Origin: JAICLV01 sp036380925
GTDB taxonomy: Bacteria; Actinomycetota; Actinomycetes; Acidothermales; Acidothermaceae
Assembly (NCBI GenBank): GCA_036380925.1
Contig: DASVDW010000161.1
Span: 1 to 28,123 of the forward strand
Direction: 5' to 3'
DNA: 28,123 nucleotides
The translations under genes and the position numbers were made by a program. Positions within the stretch are counted from its first letter, which is position 1; every line of letters starts with the position of its first letter. The notes beneath the pieces were generated by a model that saw only the letters and a list, made by a program, of their open reading frames with translations, made no database searches and was not told the DNA's origin. Shown piece after piece: positions 6,987 through 13,797 of this stretch.

Positions 6987-7108
6987 GGTTTGGTTGAATC
7001 CCGCACACCGACATTCAGGTATCTTTCGAAAAACCTGAATGGGGGCGACCTCTCGGTTTGCTTGAACTGACGCGGCTGTGATTCAGGTTTGGTCGCGTAT
7101 CCTTGAAT
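6987..7108. promoter_or_regulatory. Duplicated 54-base operator-like module upstream of fic
   Basis: Two modules (6987-7040 and 7055-7108) are offset by exactly 68 bases and share, at the same internal positions, GGTTTG, then TTGAA, then ATTCAGGT, then TGAAT. In the first, ATTCAGGT (7013-7020) and ACCTGAAT (7033-7040) form a perfect 8-bp inverted repeat. In the second, ATTCAGGT (7081-7088) pairs imperfectly with CCTTGAAT (7101-7108), which includes the first two bases of the fic ATG. Half-sites recur about every 19-22 bases, close to two helical turns, as expected for a cooperative DNA-binding protein. The region also lies upstream of the divergent sigma factor gene, so it may control both. 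Confidence 0.6.
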
Positions 7109-8306
7109 GGTGGACGTCGATGCACTGAAGGCCTCGCCCATCGGCCGTGCGGTCAGGATCCTCGTTCCTGAGCCGGGAGGAACCGAGGCGACCGTGCCCT
7201 ACTGGGCTTACGTCCCGGACCCTCTACCGCCTGCGCCAGCTCTCGAGTTGGCTACGCTCGCTGTGGCCACCGATGCCGCGATGGCCGTCGCCCGGCTTGA
7301 CCAGGCGTTGGCGCAGTTGCCCAATCCAGGCCTGTTGCTGCGTCCCATCATCCGCCGCGAGGCAACGAGCACGTCAGCGCTCGAAGGCACATACGCCGAG
7401 TTCGACGAGGTACTGGAGGCTGAGTTCCTTGATCCCCGCCAGCTAAGTGGCGAGCAGCGGGAGATCCAGAACTTCGTGCGCGCCGTCGACCATGCTGTCG
7501 ATCAACTTCAAACCCGGCCCATCAGCCGCAAGCTTCTCGGAGAACTTCAGCAGATCATCGTTCGGGGCACGTCTGGCGAGACCTATGACGCAGGCGATCT
7601 TCGTCAGCGACAGGTCTATATCGGGCCGAAGAACCGGCCAGTGCAGGACGCGCGATTCGTCCCATGCCCCAACGGCGAGTCCCTCGTCGAAGGGTTCAGT
7701 GATTGGGAGAAGTGGATCAACGACTGCGAAGCTGTGCCGCTCGTTGTGCGGCTTGCGCTCGGGCACTACCAGTTCGAGACACTCCACCCGTACGCGGACG
7801 GCAATGGTCGGCTCGGCCGCTTGATCGCGGTTCTGCAACTGCTCGAGGGGAAGGCGCTGTCGTCGCCGGCGCTGAACCTGTCGCCATGGTTCGAGGCGCA
7901 CCGGCAGGACTACATGGACGGGTTGTTACGCGTCACCCACACGGGCGACTTCGACACGTGGGTCCGCTTCTTCTCGACGGCCGTCGAGGCGCAAGCCAGA
8001 GACGGCGTGCAGGTGATAGGCGAGCTCATCGGCTTCAGGGACGCGACATTGGAGCGTCTTCGCGCGGCCGGCATGCGCGGCAGCGGTCTGCAAATTGCGG
8101 AGAACCTGATCGGTTATCCGGTGCTGGACGTCCGTACCGCGCGAGCAATGATAGGAAAGAGTTTCGAGGCAGCCAACCAGGCCGTGGCGCGCCTGGTCGA
8201 GTTGGGCGTGCTACGTGAGATAACCGGCCGTCGGATGAATCGGCTCTTTGTGTGTCGACCCGTGTTCAACATCGTCAACCGCCCGCCCGCAGGCGCAGCC
8301 CGCTGA
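7107..8306 (+). CDS. Fic-domain protein (probable AMPylase/nucleotidyl transferase) with C-terminal winged helix
   Basis: A 399-residue Fic protein. The catalytic motif is intact: HPYADGNGRLGR at residues 227-238, with the general-base His227, so it should transfer a nucleotide moiety (usually AMP) to a hydroxyl side chain of a target protein. A class II inhibitory helix motif is present in its own N-terminal domain (TSALEG, residues 89-94, Glu93), so activity is probably restrained in cis and no separate antitoxin is expected. The C-terminus (about 320-385) looks like a winged helix-turn-helix, suggesting DNA binding and possible autoregulation through the repeats just upstream. There is no ribosome binding site before the ATG at 7107. 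A TATCCT hexamer (7098-7103) sits just ahead, so the message may be leaderless, perhaps starting at the GTG at 7110. The methyltransferase gene follows after 14 bases. Confidence 0.9.
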   Translation: MVDVDALKASPIGRAVRILVPEPGGTEATVPYWAYVPDPLPPAPALELATLAVATDAAMAVARLDQALAQLPNPGLLLRPIIRREATSTSALEGTYAEFDEVLEAEFLDPRQLSGEQREIQNFVRAVDHAVDQLQTRPISRKLLGELQQIIVRGTSGETYDAGDLRQRQVYIGPKNRPVQDARFVPCPNGESLVEGFSDWEKWINDCEAVPLVVRLALGHYQFETLHPYADGNGRLGRLIAVLQLLEGKALSSPALNLSPWFEAHRQDYMDGLLRVTHTGDFDTWVRFFSTAVEAQARDGVQVIGELIGFRDATLERLRAAGMRGSGLQIAENLIGYPVLDVRTARAMIGKSFEAANQAVARLVELGVLREITGRRMNRLFVCRPVFNIVNRPPAGAAR

Positions 8307-8320
8307 GTCGACGACGCGCC

Positions 8321-9097
8321 GTGAAAGCGACCAGACGCGCGAGCGCCCCACGGCTTGTCGCCAGGCTGCGCGCGGCCGGCTGCGTCTTCGCCGAGGACGA
8401 AGCGGCGATGCTGATCGAGGCGGCGGGCTCGGCCGCCGAGTTGGACCGCATGGTGTCGCGACGGGCCGCCGGCGCCCCGCTGGAGCAGGTGGTCGGCTGG
8501 GCCGAGTTCTGCGGGTCGCGCATCGTCGTCGCGCCTGGCGTCTTCGTCCCCCGTCGGCGCACCGAGTTCTTGGTCGAACAGGCGCTTGCGTTGTTGCCGC
8601 CGCAGGCCGTCGTCCTGGATTTGTGTTGCGGGGCAGGGGCAATCGGCGCCGCGTTGCTTACTCGCGCGCCCGGCATAGAACTCCATGCCGCGGACGTCGA
8701 CCCCGCCGCCGTCGCGTGTGCGCGACGCAACCTCACCGCGCCCGTCCACATCGGAGACCTGTATGACCCGCTGCCGCCGCGACTGCGCGGGCAGGTCGAC
8801 GCGATCGTGGCGAACGTGCCCTACGTTCCGAGCGCCGACGTCGCGTTCTTGCCGAGCGAGGCGCGCGTCCACGAGCCGCTGACCGCGTTGGACGGCGGCC
8901 CTGACGGGCTTGACGTGTTGCGGCGCGTGGCGGCCGGCGCGCCGGACTGGCTGCGGCGTGGCGGCCGTTTGCTGATCGAGACCAGCGAACGCCAGGCCGC
9001 GGCCGCCGTCCACGCCTTCGCCGGGTCTGGGTTGCGCGCGCGGACGACGACGGATGACGAGCTCGGCGTGACCGTCGTGGTCGGAACCTTCGCCTAG
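8321..9097 (+). CDS. PrmC/HemK-related putative protein N5-glutamine methyltransferase
   Basis: A class I SAM-dependent methyltransferase of about 258 residues from the GTG at 8321. The frame is open back to 8252, but that start would overlap fic and adds an arginine-rich tail. The SAM-binding loop is DLCCGAGAIG (residues 100-109). The catalytic tetrapeptide is NVPY (165-168), whereas classical PrmC has NPPY. The flanking signatures FCGSRIVVAPGVFVPRRRTEF and ARVHEPLTALDGGPDGLDVLRR match the actinobacterial PrmC-related family (TIGR03704 type) rather than the release-factor enzyme itself. The substrate is unproven; a Gln side chain of a ribosomal or release-factor-like protein is the usual guess. 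Its stop shares the tetranucleotide CTAG with the stop of the convergent tetR-type gene. Confidence 0.85.
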   Translation: MKATRRASAPRLVARLRAAGCVFAEDEAAMLIEAAGSAAELDRMVSRRAAGAPLEQVVGWAEFCGSRIVVAPGVFVPRRRTEFLVEQALALLPPQAVVLDLCCGAGAIGAALLTRAPGIELHAADVDPAAVACARRNLTAPVHIGDLYDPLPPRLRGQVDAIVANVPYVPSADVAFLPSEARVHEPLTALDGGPDGLDVLRRVAAGAPDWLRRGGRLLIETSERQAAAAVHAFAGSGLRARTTTDDELGVTVVVGTFA

Positions 9098-9666
9098 CGC
9101 GGGATCGCCGCGTCGATCAGCAGTTTCGCGATGCCGAGGGCGTCACGCGCCGGTTTCGCCGAATTCTCGACCAGCGACTGCGCTTGGCCGCCCTCGAACA
9201 CCACCATCAACTGCCGTGACAGCAGGTCGGGATTGGTCGCCCCTGCGGCGCGGGCTCGGTCGCGCATCCAGCGCCGCATCCGCTCCTTGTGCCGGCGCAC
9301 CACCTCGACCGCCGGGTGGTCGGGCTCGGTGAGCTCGGCGATCCCGTTGATGAACGGGCAGCCGCGGAATTCGTCCGAGCCCACCGCGGTCACCAGCTCG
9401 GCGAAGATGCGCTCAAGCTGACGACGCGGGTCGTCGCTGGATCGGGTGGCGGCACCGGTGAACCGCTCGAACACCGGGTCGTCGAGCGTTTGGAACGCCG
9501 CCGTGATGAGGCCGTCCTTGTTGCCGAACCGCTCGTAGAGCGTGCGTTTGGAGATGCCCGCGGCCTTGCTCAACGCCTCGACCCCGGTGGCGGTGATGCC
9601 GTGCTCGTAGAACAGCTGCGCGGCAAGCGCCGCGATCCGGGCGTCCGCCTCCTCCATGGCCTCCAT
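9094..9666 (-). CDS. TetR-family repressor, likely controlling the divergent exporter
   Basis: A 190-residue regulator with an N-terminal TetR DNA-binding domain: ARIAALAAQLFYEHGITATGVEALSKAAGISKRTLYERFGNKDGLITAAF (helix-turn-helix at about residues 25-45). The C-terminal helical domain contains FRGCPFINGIAEL and is of the TetR_C type seen near efflux pumps. I chose the ATG at 9666; another ATG lies at 9657. The frame is open to 9900, but that extension would cross the operators and the start of the exporter. It is divergent from the DHA2 transporter at 9784, and two copies of ACCGATCGGT lie in the 117-base gap. It therefore most likely represses both genes and releases on binding a transported drug-like ligand. 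Confidence 0.88.
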   Translation of the reverse strand: MEAMEEADARIAALAAQLFYEHGITATGVEALSKAAGISKRTLYERFGNKDGLITAAFQTLDDPVFERFTGAATRSSDDPRRQLERIFAELVTAVGSDEFRGCPFINGIAELTEPDHPAVEVVRRHKERMRRWMRDRARAAGATNPDLLSRQLMVVFEGGQAQSLVENSAKPARDALGIAKLLIDAAIPR

Positions 9667-9677
9667 GCACCCATGGT

Positions 9678-9687
9678 ACCGATCGGT
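9678..9687. promoter_or_regulatory. TetR-type operator core, tetR-proximal copy
   Basis: ACCGATCGGT is a perfect 10-bp palindrome just upstream of the regulator's start codon (9666), identical to the core of the longer palindrome at 9742-9759. It would allow autorepression. Confidence 0.6.
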
Positions 9688-9741
9688 TTCCAAATATGTG
9701 GCGTGATCGGCACGCCGTCTGTATAGTCGGCGGCTCCGGGT

Positions 9742-9759
9742 GAAAACCGATCGGTTTTC
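9742..9759. promoter_or_regulatory. TetR-type operator, 18-bp perfect palindrome
   Basis: GAAAACCGATCGGTTTTC is perfectly self-complementary and lies between a TATAGT hexamer (9722-9727) and the ribosome binding site of the exporter (AGGAG, 9773-9777). A repressor bound here would block transcription of the exporter. Confidence 0.75.
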
Positions 9760-9783
9760 CAACCACTGGCTCAGGAGAGTCGC

Positions 9784-11238
9784 ATGTCCCAACTCCATCG
9801 CTGGCGCGCGTTCGCGGTGCTGGCCGTCTCGTTCTTCATGACGATCGTCGACCTGACCATCGTCAACGTCGCGTTGCCGACGATCGGCGCCAAGCTGCAC
9901 TTCTCCGAGTCGAACCTGCAGTGGGTCGTCACGGCGTACGGCGTGAGCTTCGGCGGGTTCCTGCTGCTCGGCGGTCGAGCCGCCGACCTGCTCGGTCGCC
10001 GCCGCGTCCTGATGGTTGGCTTGAGCGTCTTCACCGCCGCATCGCTGGCCTGCGGCCTTGCGACGAGCGACGGCTTTCTGATCGCGATGCGCGGGATCCA
10101 GGGCCTTGGCGCCGCCATCGTGTTGCCAGCCGCCCTCTCCATCGTCATGAACATGTTCGAAGAAGGCGCCGAACGCAACAAGGCGCTCGGCATCTGGGGT
10201 GGCATCGGCGCGGCCGGAGCGACGTTCGGCCTCATCGCAGGTGGCCTGCTCACCCGCTACGTCGGCTGGGAGTACATCTTTGTGCTCAACGTCCCGATCG
10301 GCGCGGCCGCGCTGGTGCTCGCGCCACGGCTGGTGCCCGAAAGCAAGCTCGACGCGGTTCGCCGTCGCTACGACCCGTTCGGCGCGCTCACCGTCACCGG
10401 TGGGTTGCTGCTGCTCGTCTACTCGATCTCCCGGGCGCCGCAGGTGGGCTGGAGCGCGGCCAGCACGGCACTGCTGCTCACGTCGTCCGCCCTCTTGCTT
10501 GTCGCCTTTCTGGTCATCGAGACCCGCGTCGAACAGCCTTTGATGCCGCTTGGCATCTTCCGCCGCAAGACGCTGGCCGGCGCGAACGCGGTCGGCCTGT
10601 TGCTCGGCGGCAGCTTTTTCGCGTTCATCTTCATCGGCACGCTGTACATGCAGCAGGTGCTTGGCTACTCGGCGTTGAAGACCGGCATCGCCTGGCTCAC
10701 CGCGTCACTGACCTCGGTCGCGCTGGCCGGTGTCTCGCAACTGCTCGTCACGCGCGGATCGGCGAAGCTGGTGATGGCGCTCGGCATGGCGTTGATCGGC
10801 AGCGGGGTGCTGTGGGCGAGCCAGGCTCCGGTGAACGGGCACTTCTGGCCCGACCTGGCCGGTCCGTTCTTGGTCGCGGGCGCGGGCACCGCCTTTGCGT
10901 TCATCCCGGTCTCCATCGCCGCGCTCGCCGGCATCAAGGAGCACGAGGCGGGACTCGCGGCCGGTCTGCTCAACACCGCCCAGCAGCTCGGCGGGGCGGT
11001 GGGGGTCGCGATCGCCTCCACGATCATCGCGACCCAACTGAAGTCGCTGCAATCCGCGGGGCACGACCCGGTGTCCGCGCTCAACGGCGGCCTCGGCTGG
11101 GGGATGGCCGTCTGCGCGGCGATCGGGCTGTCCGGAGTGCTGGTCACCTTCGGGCTGGTGCGCAAGCGTGAGATCGCGGACGCCGTGGCGCTTGCCGGCC
11201 TGGCCAAGCCTGAGCCGGTGCTGGTGGCCGCCGACTGA
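9784..11238 (+). CDS. DHA2-family MFS drug exporter (14 TM, EmrB/QacA type)
   Basis: A 484-residue proton-driven multidrug transporter. The DHA2 signature DLTIVNVALP is at residues 23-32, motif A (GGRAADLLGRRR) at about 63-74 and the antiporter motif C region (GGIGAAGATFGLIAGG) at about 140-155. About 14 hydrophobic segments are evenly spread, which is the full family length. AGGAG six bases upstream of the ATG at 9784 supports the start. It is divergently paired with the TetR repressor, and an 18-bp operator lies in its promoter region, so it is very probably inducible by its substrates. Substrates cannot be read from sequence. A strong hairpin follows the stop. Confidence 0.92.
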   Translation: MSQLHRWRAFAVLAVSFFMTIVDLTIVNVALPTIGAKLHFSESNLQWVVTAYGVSFGGFLLLGGRAADLLGRRRVLMVGLSVFTAASLACGLATSDGFLIAMRGIQGLGAAIVLPAALSIVMNMFEEGAERNKALGIWGGIGAAGATFGLIAGGLLTRYVGWEYIFVLNVPIGAAALVLAPRLVPESKLDAVRRRYDPFGALTVTGGLLLLVYSISRAPQVGWSAASTALLLTSSALLLVAFLVIETRVEQPLMPLGIFRRKTLAGANAVGLLLGGSFFAFIFIGTLYMQQVLGYSALKTGIAWLTASLTSVALAGVSQLLVTRGSAKLVMALGMALIGSGVLWASQAPVNGHFWPDLAGPFLVAGAGTAFAFIPVSIAALAGIKEHEAGLAAGLLNTAQQLGGAVGVAIASTIIATQLKSLQSAGHDPVSALNGGLGWGMAVCAAIGLSGVLVTFGLVRKREIADAVALAGLAKPEPVLVAAD

Positions 11239-11268
11239 ATCAACCACGCCTGCCCGTCCCAACCGACC

Positions 11269-11308
11269 GGCGTGCAGTCTCGGGGCGCTAACCCCAGAAC
11301 TGCACGCC
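11269..11308. terminator. Strong hairpin after the exporter gene
   Basis: GGCGTGCAGT (11269-11278) pairs perfectly with ACTGCACGCC (11299-11308). An inner GGGG/CCCC stem (11282-11285 with 11292-11295) is separated from it by a 3x3 internal loop. There is no T-tract, so it may act as a Rho-assisted terminator or as an mRNA 3' stabiliser. Confidence 0.5.
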
Positions 11309-11343
11309 AGTCACGGGAGGATCCGCGGGCCGAGGGGCGCGGC

Positions 11344-11371
11344 GGACTCACAATTGGCCGTGCTCCGACGT
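11344..11371 (+). promoter_or_regulatory. Possible ECF-type promoter of the alkylation-repair operon
   Basis: GGACTC (11344-11349) and CGACGT (11366-11371) are 16 bases apart, loosely resembling the GGAAC / CGTC layout of ECF-dependent promoters, about 40 bases ahead of the first gene of an operon that itself encodes an ECF sigma factor. The match is weak and only suggestive of autoregulation. Confidence 0.22.
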
Positions 11372-11409
11372 TTACTGGGCAGGCAGGATGGAGCCCGAAG
11401 GAGGCGGCG

Positions 11410-11925
11410 ATGCGCACGCACACGATGATCGACTCGCCGATCGGCGTCTTGACGCTGGTCAACGACGACGACGTGTTGTGCGGCCTGCACATGGAGTACC
11501 GCACGCATCCACCGGCGCCGTCGTCGTTCGGCACGCAGACCGCCAAGGGCTTCGAGCAGGTCAGCGAGCAGCTGGGTGAGTACTTCGCGGGAGAGCGCAC
11601 CGAGTTCAGCGTTCCGCTGGCGCCGCAGGGCACCGACTTCCAGCGCCGGGTGTGGGACGCGCTGCTCACCATCCCCTACGGGCGCACCCGGTCGTACGGC
11701 GAGATCGCCAGGCAGATCGGCGAGTCCAGCTGGGAGGCGGCGAGGGCGGTCGGCGCCGCGAACGGGCGAAACCCGATCGCGATCGTCGTCCCCTGTCATC
11801 GGGTGATCGGCGCCGACGGCTCGCTGGTCGGTTATGGCGGCGGCCTTGAGCGCAAGAAGTTCCTGCTGGAGCTGGAAAATCCGGCGCGCGCGAAGACGCC
11901 TGTCCAAGAGTCGCTGTTCGCATGA
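11410..11925 (+). CDS. ogt: O6-alkylguanine-DNA alkyltransferase (Ogt-type)
   Basis: A 171-residue suicide DNA repair protein that transfers the alkyl group from O6-alkylguanine (and O4-alkylthymine) to its own cysteine. The active site IVVPCHRVIG is intact (Cys129). The DNA-binding region FQRRVWDALLTIPYGRTRSYGEIARQIG and the C-terminal GYGGGLERKKFLLELE are typical of the family. I chose the ATG at 11410 because AAGGAGG (11398-11404) lies 5 bases upstream; the longer frame from 11272 would run through the hairpin. Its stop overlaps the start of the sigma factor gene (ATGA). It is the first gene of a four-gene alkylation-repair operon. Confidence 0.93.
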   Translation: MRTHTMIDSPIGVLTLVNDDDVLCGLHMEYRTHPPAPSSFGTQTAKGFEQVSEQLGEYFAGERTEFSVPLAPQGTDFQRRVWDALLTIPYGRTRSYGEIARQIGESSWEAARAVGAANGRNPIAIVVPCHRVIGADGSLVGYGGGLERKKFLLELENPARAKTPVQESLFA

Positions 11926-12392
11926 GTTTGCCGCCGTTCGAGCAGGTGGTCGAGGAGCACGGGCCGCGGGTGTTGCGGGTCTGCCGGGCGATGCTCGGTT
12001 ACCACGAGGCCGAAGACGCCTGGTCGGAGACGTTTCTCGCCGCGCTGCGGGCCTATCCGCAGCTTGATCCCAACGCGAACATCGAGGCTTGGCTGGTCAC
12101 CATCGCGAAGCGCAAGGCGATCGACCACTACCGAAGCGCCGCCCGCACGCCGTCGCCGGCGGCCGAGTTGCCCGACGGCGTCGACACGTTGCCGGAGGGC
12201 TACGACGAGCTTTGGACGGCGATGAGGTCGCTGCCCGCCCAGCAGCGCGAGGCGGTGGCATACCACCACCTGGCCGGTCTGCCGTACACCGAAATCGCCG
12301 AAATACTAGGGAATTCTGCGGCGGCGGCGCGCCGCGCGTCGTCCGATGGAATGAAGAAGCTGCGCGCTATTTATCAAGGAGCTTCGCGATGA
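11922..12392 (+). CDS. ECF sigma factor embedded in the alkylation-repair operon
   Basis: A compact 156-residue ECF sigma factor. Region 2 is VVEEHGPRVLRVCRAMLGYHEAEDAWSETFLAALRAYPQ followed by IEAWLVTIAKRKAIDHYR. Region 4 is MRSLPAQQREAVAYHHLAGLPYTEIAEILGNSAAAARRASSDGMKKLR. It starts at an ATG overlapping the stop of the first methyltransferase, and its own stop overlaps the ATG of the second (ATGA at 12389-12392), so all are translated together. No anti-sigma gene is adjacent. This suggests that control is either transcriptional or through a neighbour, possibly the second methyltransferase. It presumably directs polymerase to alkylation-response promoters, including its own; this is inference from context. 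Confidence 0.88.
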   Translation: MSLPPFEQVVEEHGPRVLRVCRAMLGYHEAEDAWSETFLAALRAYPQLDPNANIEAWLVTIAKRKAIDHYRSAARTPSPAAELPDGVDTLPEGYDELWTAMRSLPAQQREAVAYHHLAGLPYTEIAEILGNSAAAARRASSDGMKKLRAIYQGASR

Positions 12393-12988
12393 ACAACGTC
12401 TTCGCGGCGTTGCCCGAGGTCGACGCCGACGCGAGCCGCCGATTGCACGCGCGGTTGGTCGCGGCCGCCGAGGACGCCGGTTTGCTCGACGTCGCGTATC
12501 GCACCGTCGACTCACCGGTCGGCCCACTGCTGCTCGCCGGCACGGGCGAGGGAGTGGTGCGAGTCGCTTTCGAGTGCGAAGGCCACGACGACGTGCTCGC
12601 GACGCTCTCGGAGCGGGTCAGCCCGCGGATCCTCAACGCGCCAGCGCGCCTCGACGCCGTGGCGCGTCAACTCGACGAGTACTTCGCCGGACGACGCTCA
12701 TCGTTCGACGTCGCCCTCGACTTCCGGTTGGCGGCGGGTTTTCGCCGATCAGTGCTCGAGCAACTGCGCCACATCAGCTACGGCAAGACGGCAAGCTACG
12801 CCGAGGTCGCGGCGAAAACCGGCCACCCCAAGGCGGTCCGCGCGGTCGGAACGGCGTGCGCGCTCAATCCGCTGCCGCTCGTCGTCCCCTGCCATCGCGT
12901 CGTCCGCTCTGACGGCGCGGCGGGGAACTATCGCGGTGGCGCGGAGGCGAAGCTCACCCTGCTCGCGCTCGAGGCCCGGCGCTCGTGA
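12389..12988 (+). CDS. Second O6-alkylguanine-DNA alkyltransferase with extended N-terminus
   Basis: A 199-residue methylated-DNA--protein-cysteine methyltransferase. The active site LVVPCHRVV is intact (Cys168); the DNA-binding part is FRRSVLEQLRHISYGKTASYAEVAAKTG and the C-terminus NYRGGAEAKLTLLALE. Compared with the first copy it carries about 35 extra N-terminal residues (MNNVFAALPEVDADASRRLHARLVAAAEDAGLLDVAYRTV), predicted largely helical. The start at 12389 is fixed by AAGGAG (12376-12381) and by the ATGA overlap with the sigma gene. Its pairing directly with a sigma factor, as anti-sigma genes usually are, raises the possibility that it is the damage sensor. It could equally be just a second repair enzyme with different substrate preference. 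Confidence 0.92.
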   Translation: MNNVFAALPEVDADASRRLHARLVAAAEDAGLLDVAYRTVDSPVGPLLLAGTGEGVVRVAFECEGHDDVLATLSERVSPRILNAPARLDAVARQLDEYFAGRRSSFDVALDFRLAAGFRRSVLEQLRHISYGKTASYAEVAAKTGHPKAVRAVGTACALNPLPLVVPCHRVVRSDGAAGNYRGGAEAKLTLLALEARRS

Positions 12989-13644
12989 GCCAAGCGCTGC
13001 TGCCGCGCGAGCGACGGGAGATCGCGCCCGGTGCGGTGCACGTCCCCGACTGGCTCTCACTGGAGCGGCAACGCGAGCTCGTCGAAGCGTGCCGTGCATG
13101 GGCCACCGGCCCGGCCCCGATGCGGCACGTGAAGCTGCCCACCGGCCATCAGATGTCGGGGCAGATGGTCTGCGTCGGCTGGCACTGGCAGCCGTACAAG
13201 TACACCAAAACCGCGGACGACGTCGGCGGCGCGCCGGTCGCCGAGTTCCCGGCCTGGCTCGCTGAGCTCGGGCGGTCCGCGCTGGTCGACGCATATCGCG
13301 ACCCGCACGCCGGCGACGGCTACCACCCCGACGTCGCTCTGGTCAACTTCTACGACGCCGCAGCCAAGATGGGCATGCACCAAGACAAGGACGAGCGGTC
13401 ATCGGCGCCCGTCGTGTCACTCAGTGTTGGCGACGCGTGCGTGTTCCGGTTCGGCAACCCGCAGACCCGCAACAAGCCGTACGTCGATATCGAGCTGGGG
13501 TCGGGCGACCTGTTCGTCTTCGGGGGGCCGTCGCGGTTCGCGTATCACGGCGTGCTGCGGACGCGGCCGGGCACCGCGCCGTCCGGGTGCGGTCTTGAGA
13601 ACGGCCGTCTCAACATCACCATGCGCGTCACCGGAATGGAGTAG
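12985..13644 (+). CDS. alkB: AlkB-family 2-oxoglutarate/Fe(II) DNA dealkylase
   Basis: A 219-residue dioxygenase that oxidatively removes alkyl groups from 1-methyladenine and 3-methylcytosine in DNA, releasing formaldehyde. The iron ligands are seen as HQD (His132, Asp134) and His188 (FAYHGV). The 2-oxoglutarate-binding arginine is in RLNITMR (Arg208 and Arg214). NFYDAAAKMGMHQDKDE and SLSVGDACVFRFG are typical of AlkB. It begins with GTG overlapping the previous stop (GTGA), making it the last member of the overlapped alkylation operon. Length is normal and all key residues are present. Confidence 0.93.
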   Translation: MSQALLPRERREIAPGAVHVPDWLSLERQRELVEACRAWATGPAPMRHVKLPTGHQMSGQMVCVGWHWQPYKYTKTADDVGGAPVAEFPAWLAELGRSALVDAYRDPHAGDGYHPDVALVNFYDAAAKMGMHQDKDERSSAPVVSLSVGDACVFRFGNPQTRNKPYVDIELGSGDLFVFGGPSRFAYHGVLRTRPGTAPSGCGLENGRLNITMRVTGME

Positions 13645-13691
13645 TAGGCCGCCCGGCGGCGTTGCCGATACGCCATTTGGAGCACTGGCCG

Positions 13692-13724
13692 ATCCGCCAA
13701 CTGATGGTTATCTCGGCGGATTTT
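13692..13724 (+). terminator. Possible terminator of the alkylation-repair operon
   Basis: ATCCGCC (13692-13698) pairs with GGCGGAT (13715-13721) and is followed by TTT, the classical hairpin plus T-run layout, 48 bases after the alkB stop. The stem is only 7 bp. Confidence 0.4.
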
Positions 13725-13797
13725 GGCTCAGTGCGATGCGTCTGCGGCCGATAGGTAAGACGCTAGAGAGCACGGCGTGAAGGTGAGGTGACCAGTC

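Noticed and set aside
6706..7014. N-terminal extension of the second sigma factor up to 7014
   Set aside because: The extension is arginine-rich and featureless, and overlaps the fic operator repeats. This 400-base gap before fic holds regulatory sequence but no other gene that I can support.
9667..9900. Longer TetR product starting at 9900
   Set aside because: The extension would be antisense to the exporter start and would translate the operators; the helix-turn-helix domain starts right after the ATG at 9666.
9921..11171. 416-codon plus-strand frame inside the DHA2 exporter
   Set aside because: Arginine/histidine-rich out-of-frame product; the overlapping frame has all MFS motifs.
11272..11409. 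Longer start for the first alkyltransferase
   Set aside because: It would translate through the hairpin at 11269-11308. The ATG at 11410 has a perfect ribosome binding site and the family N-terminus.
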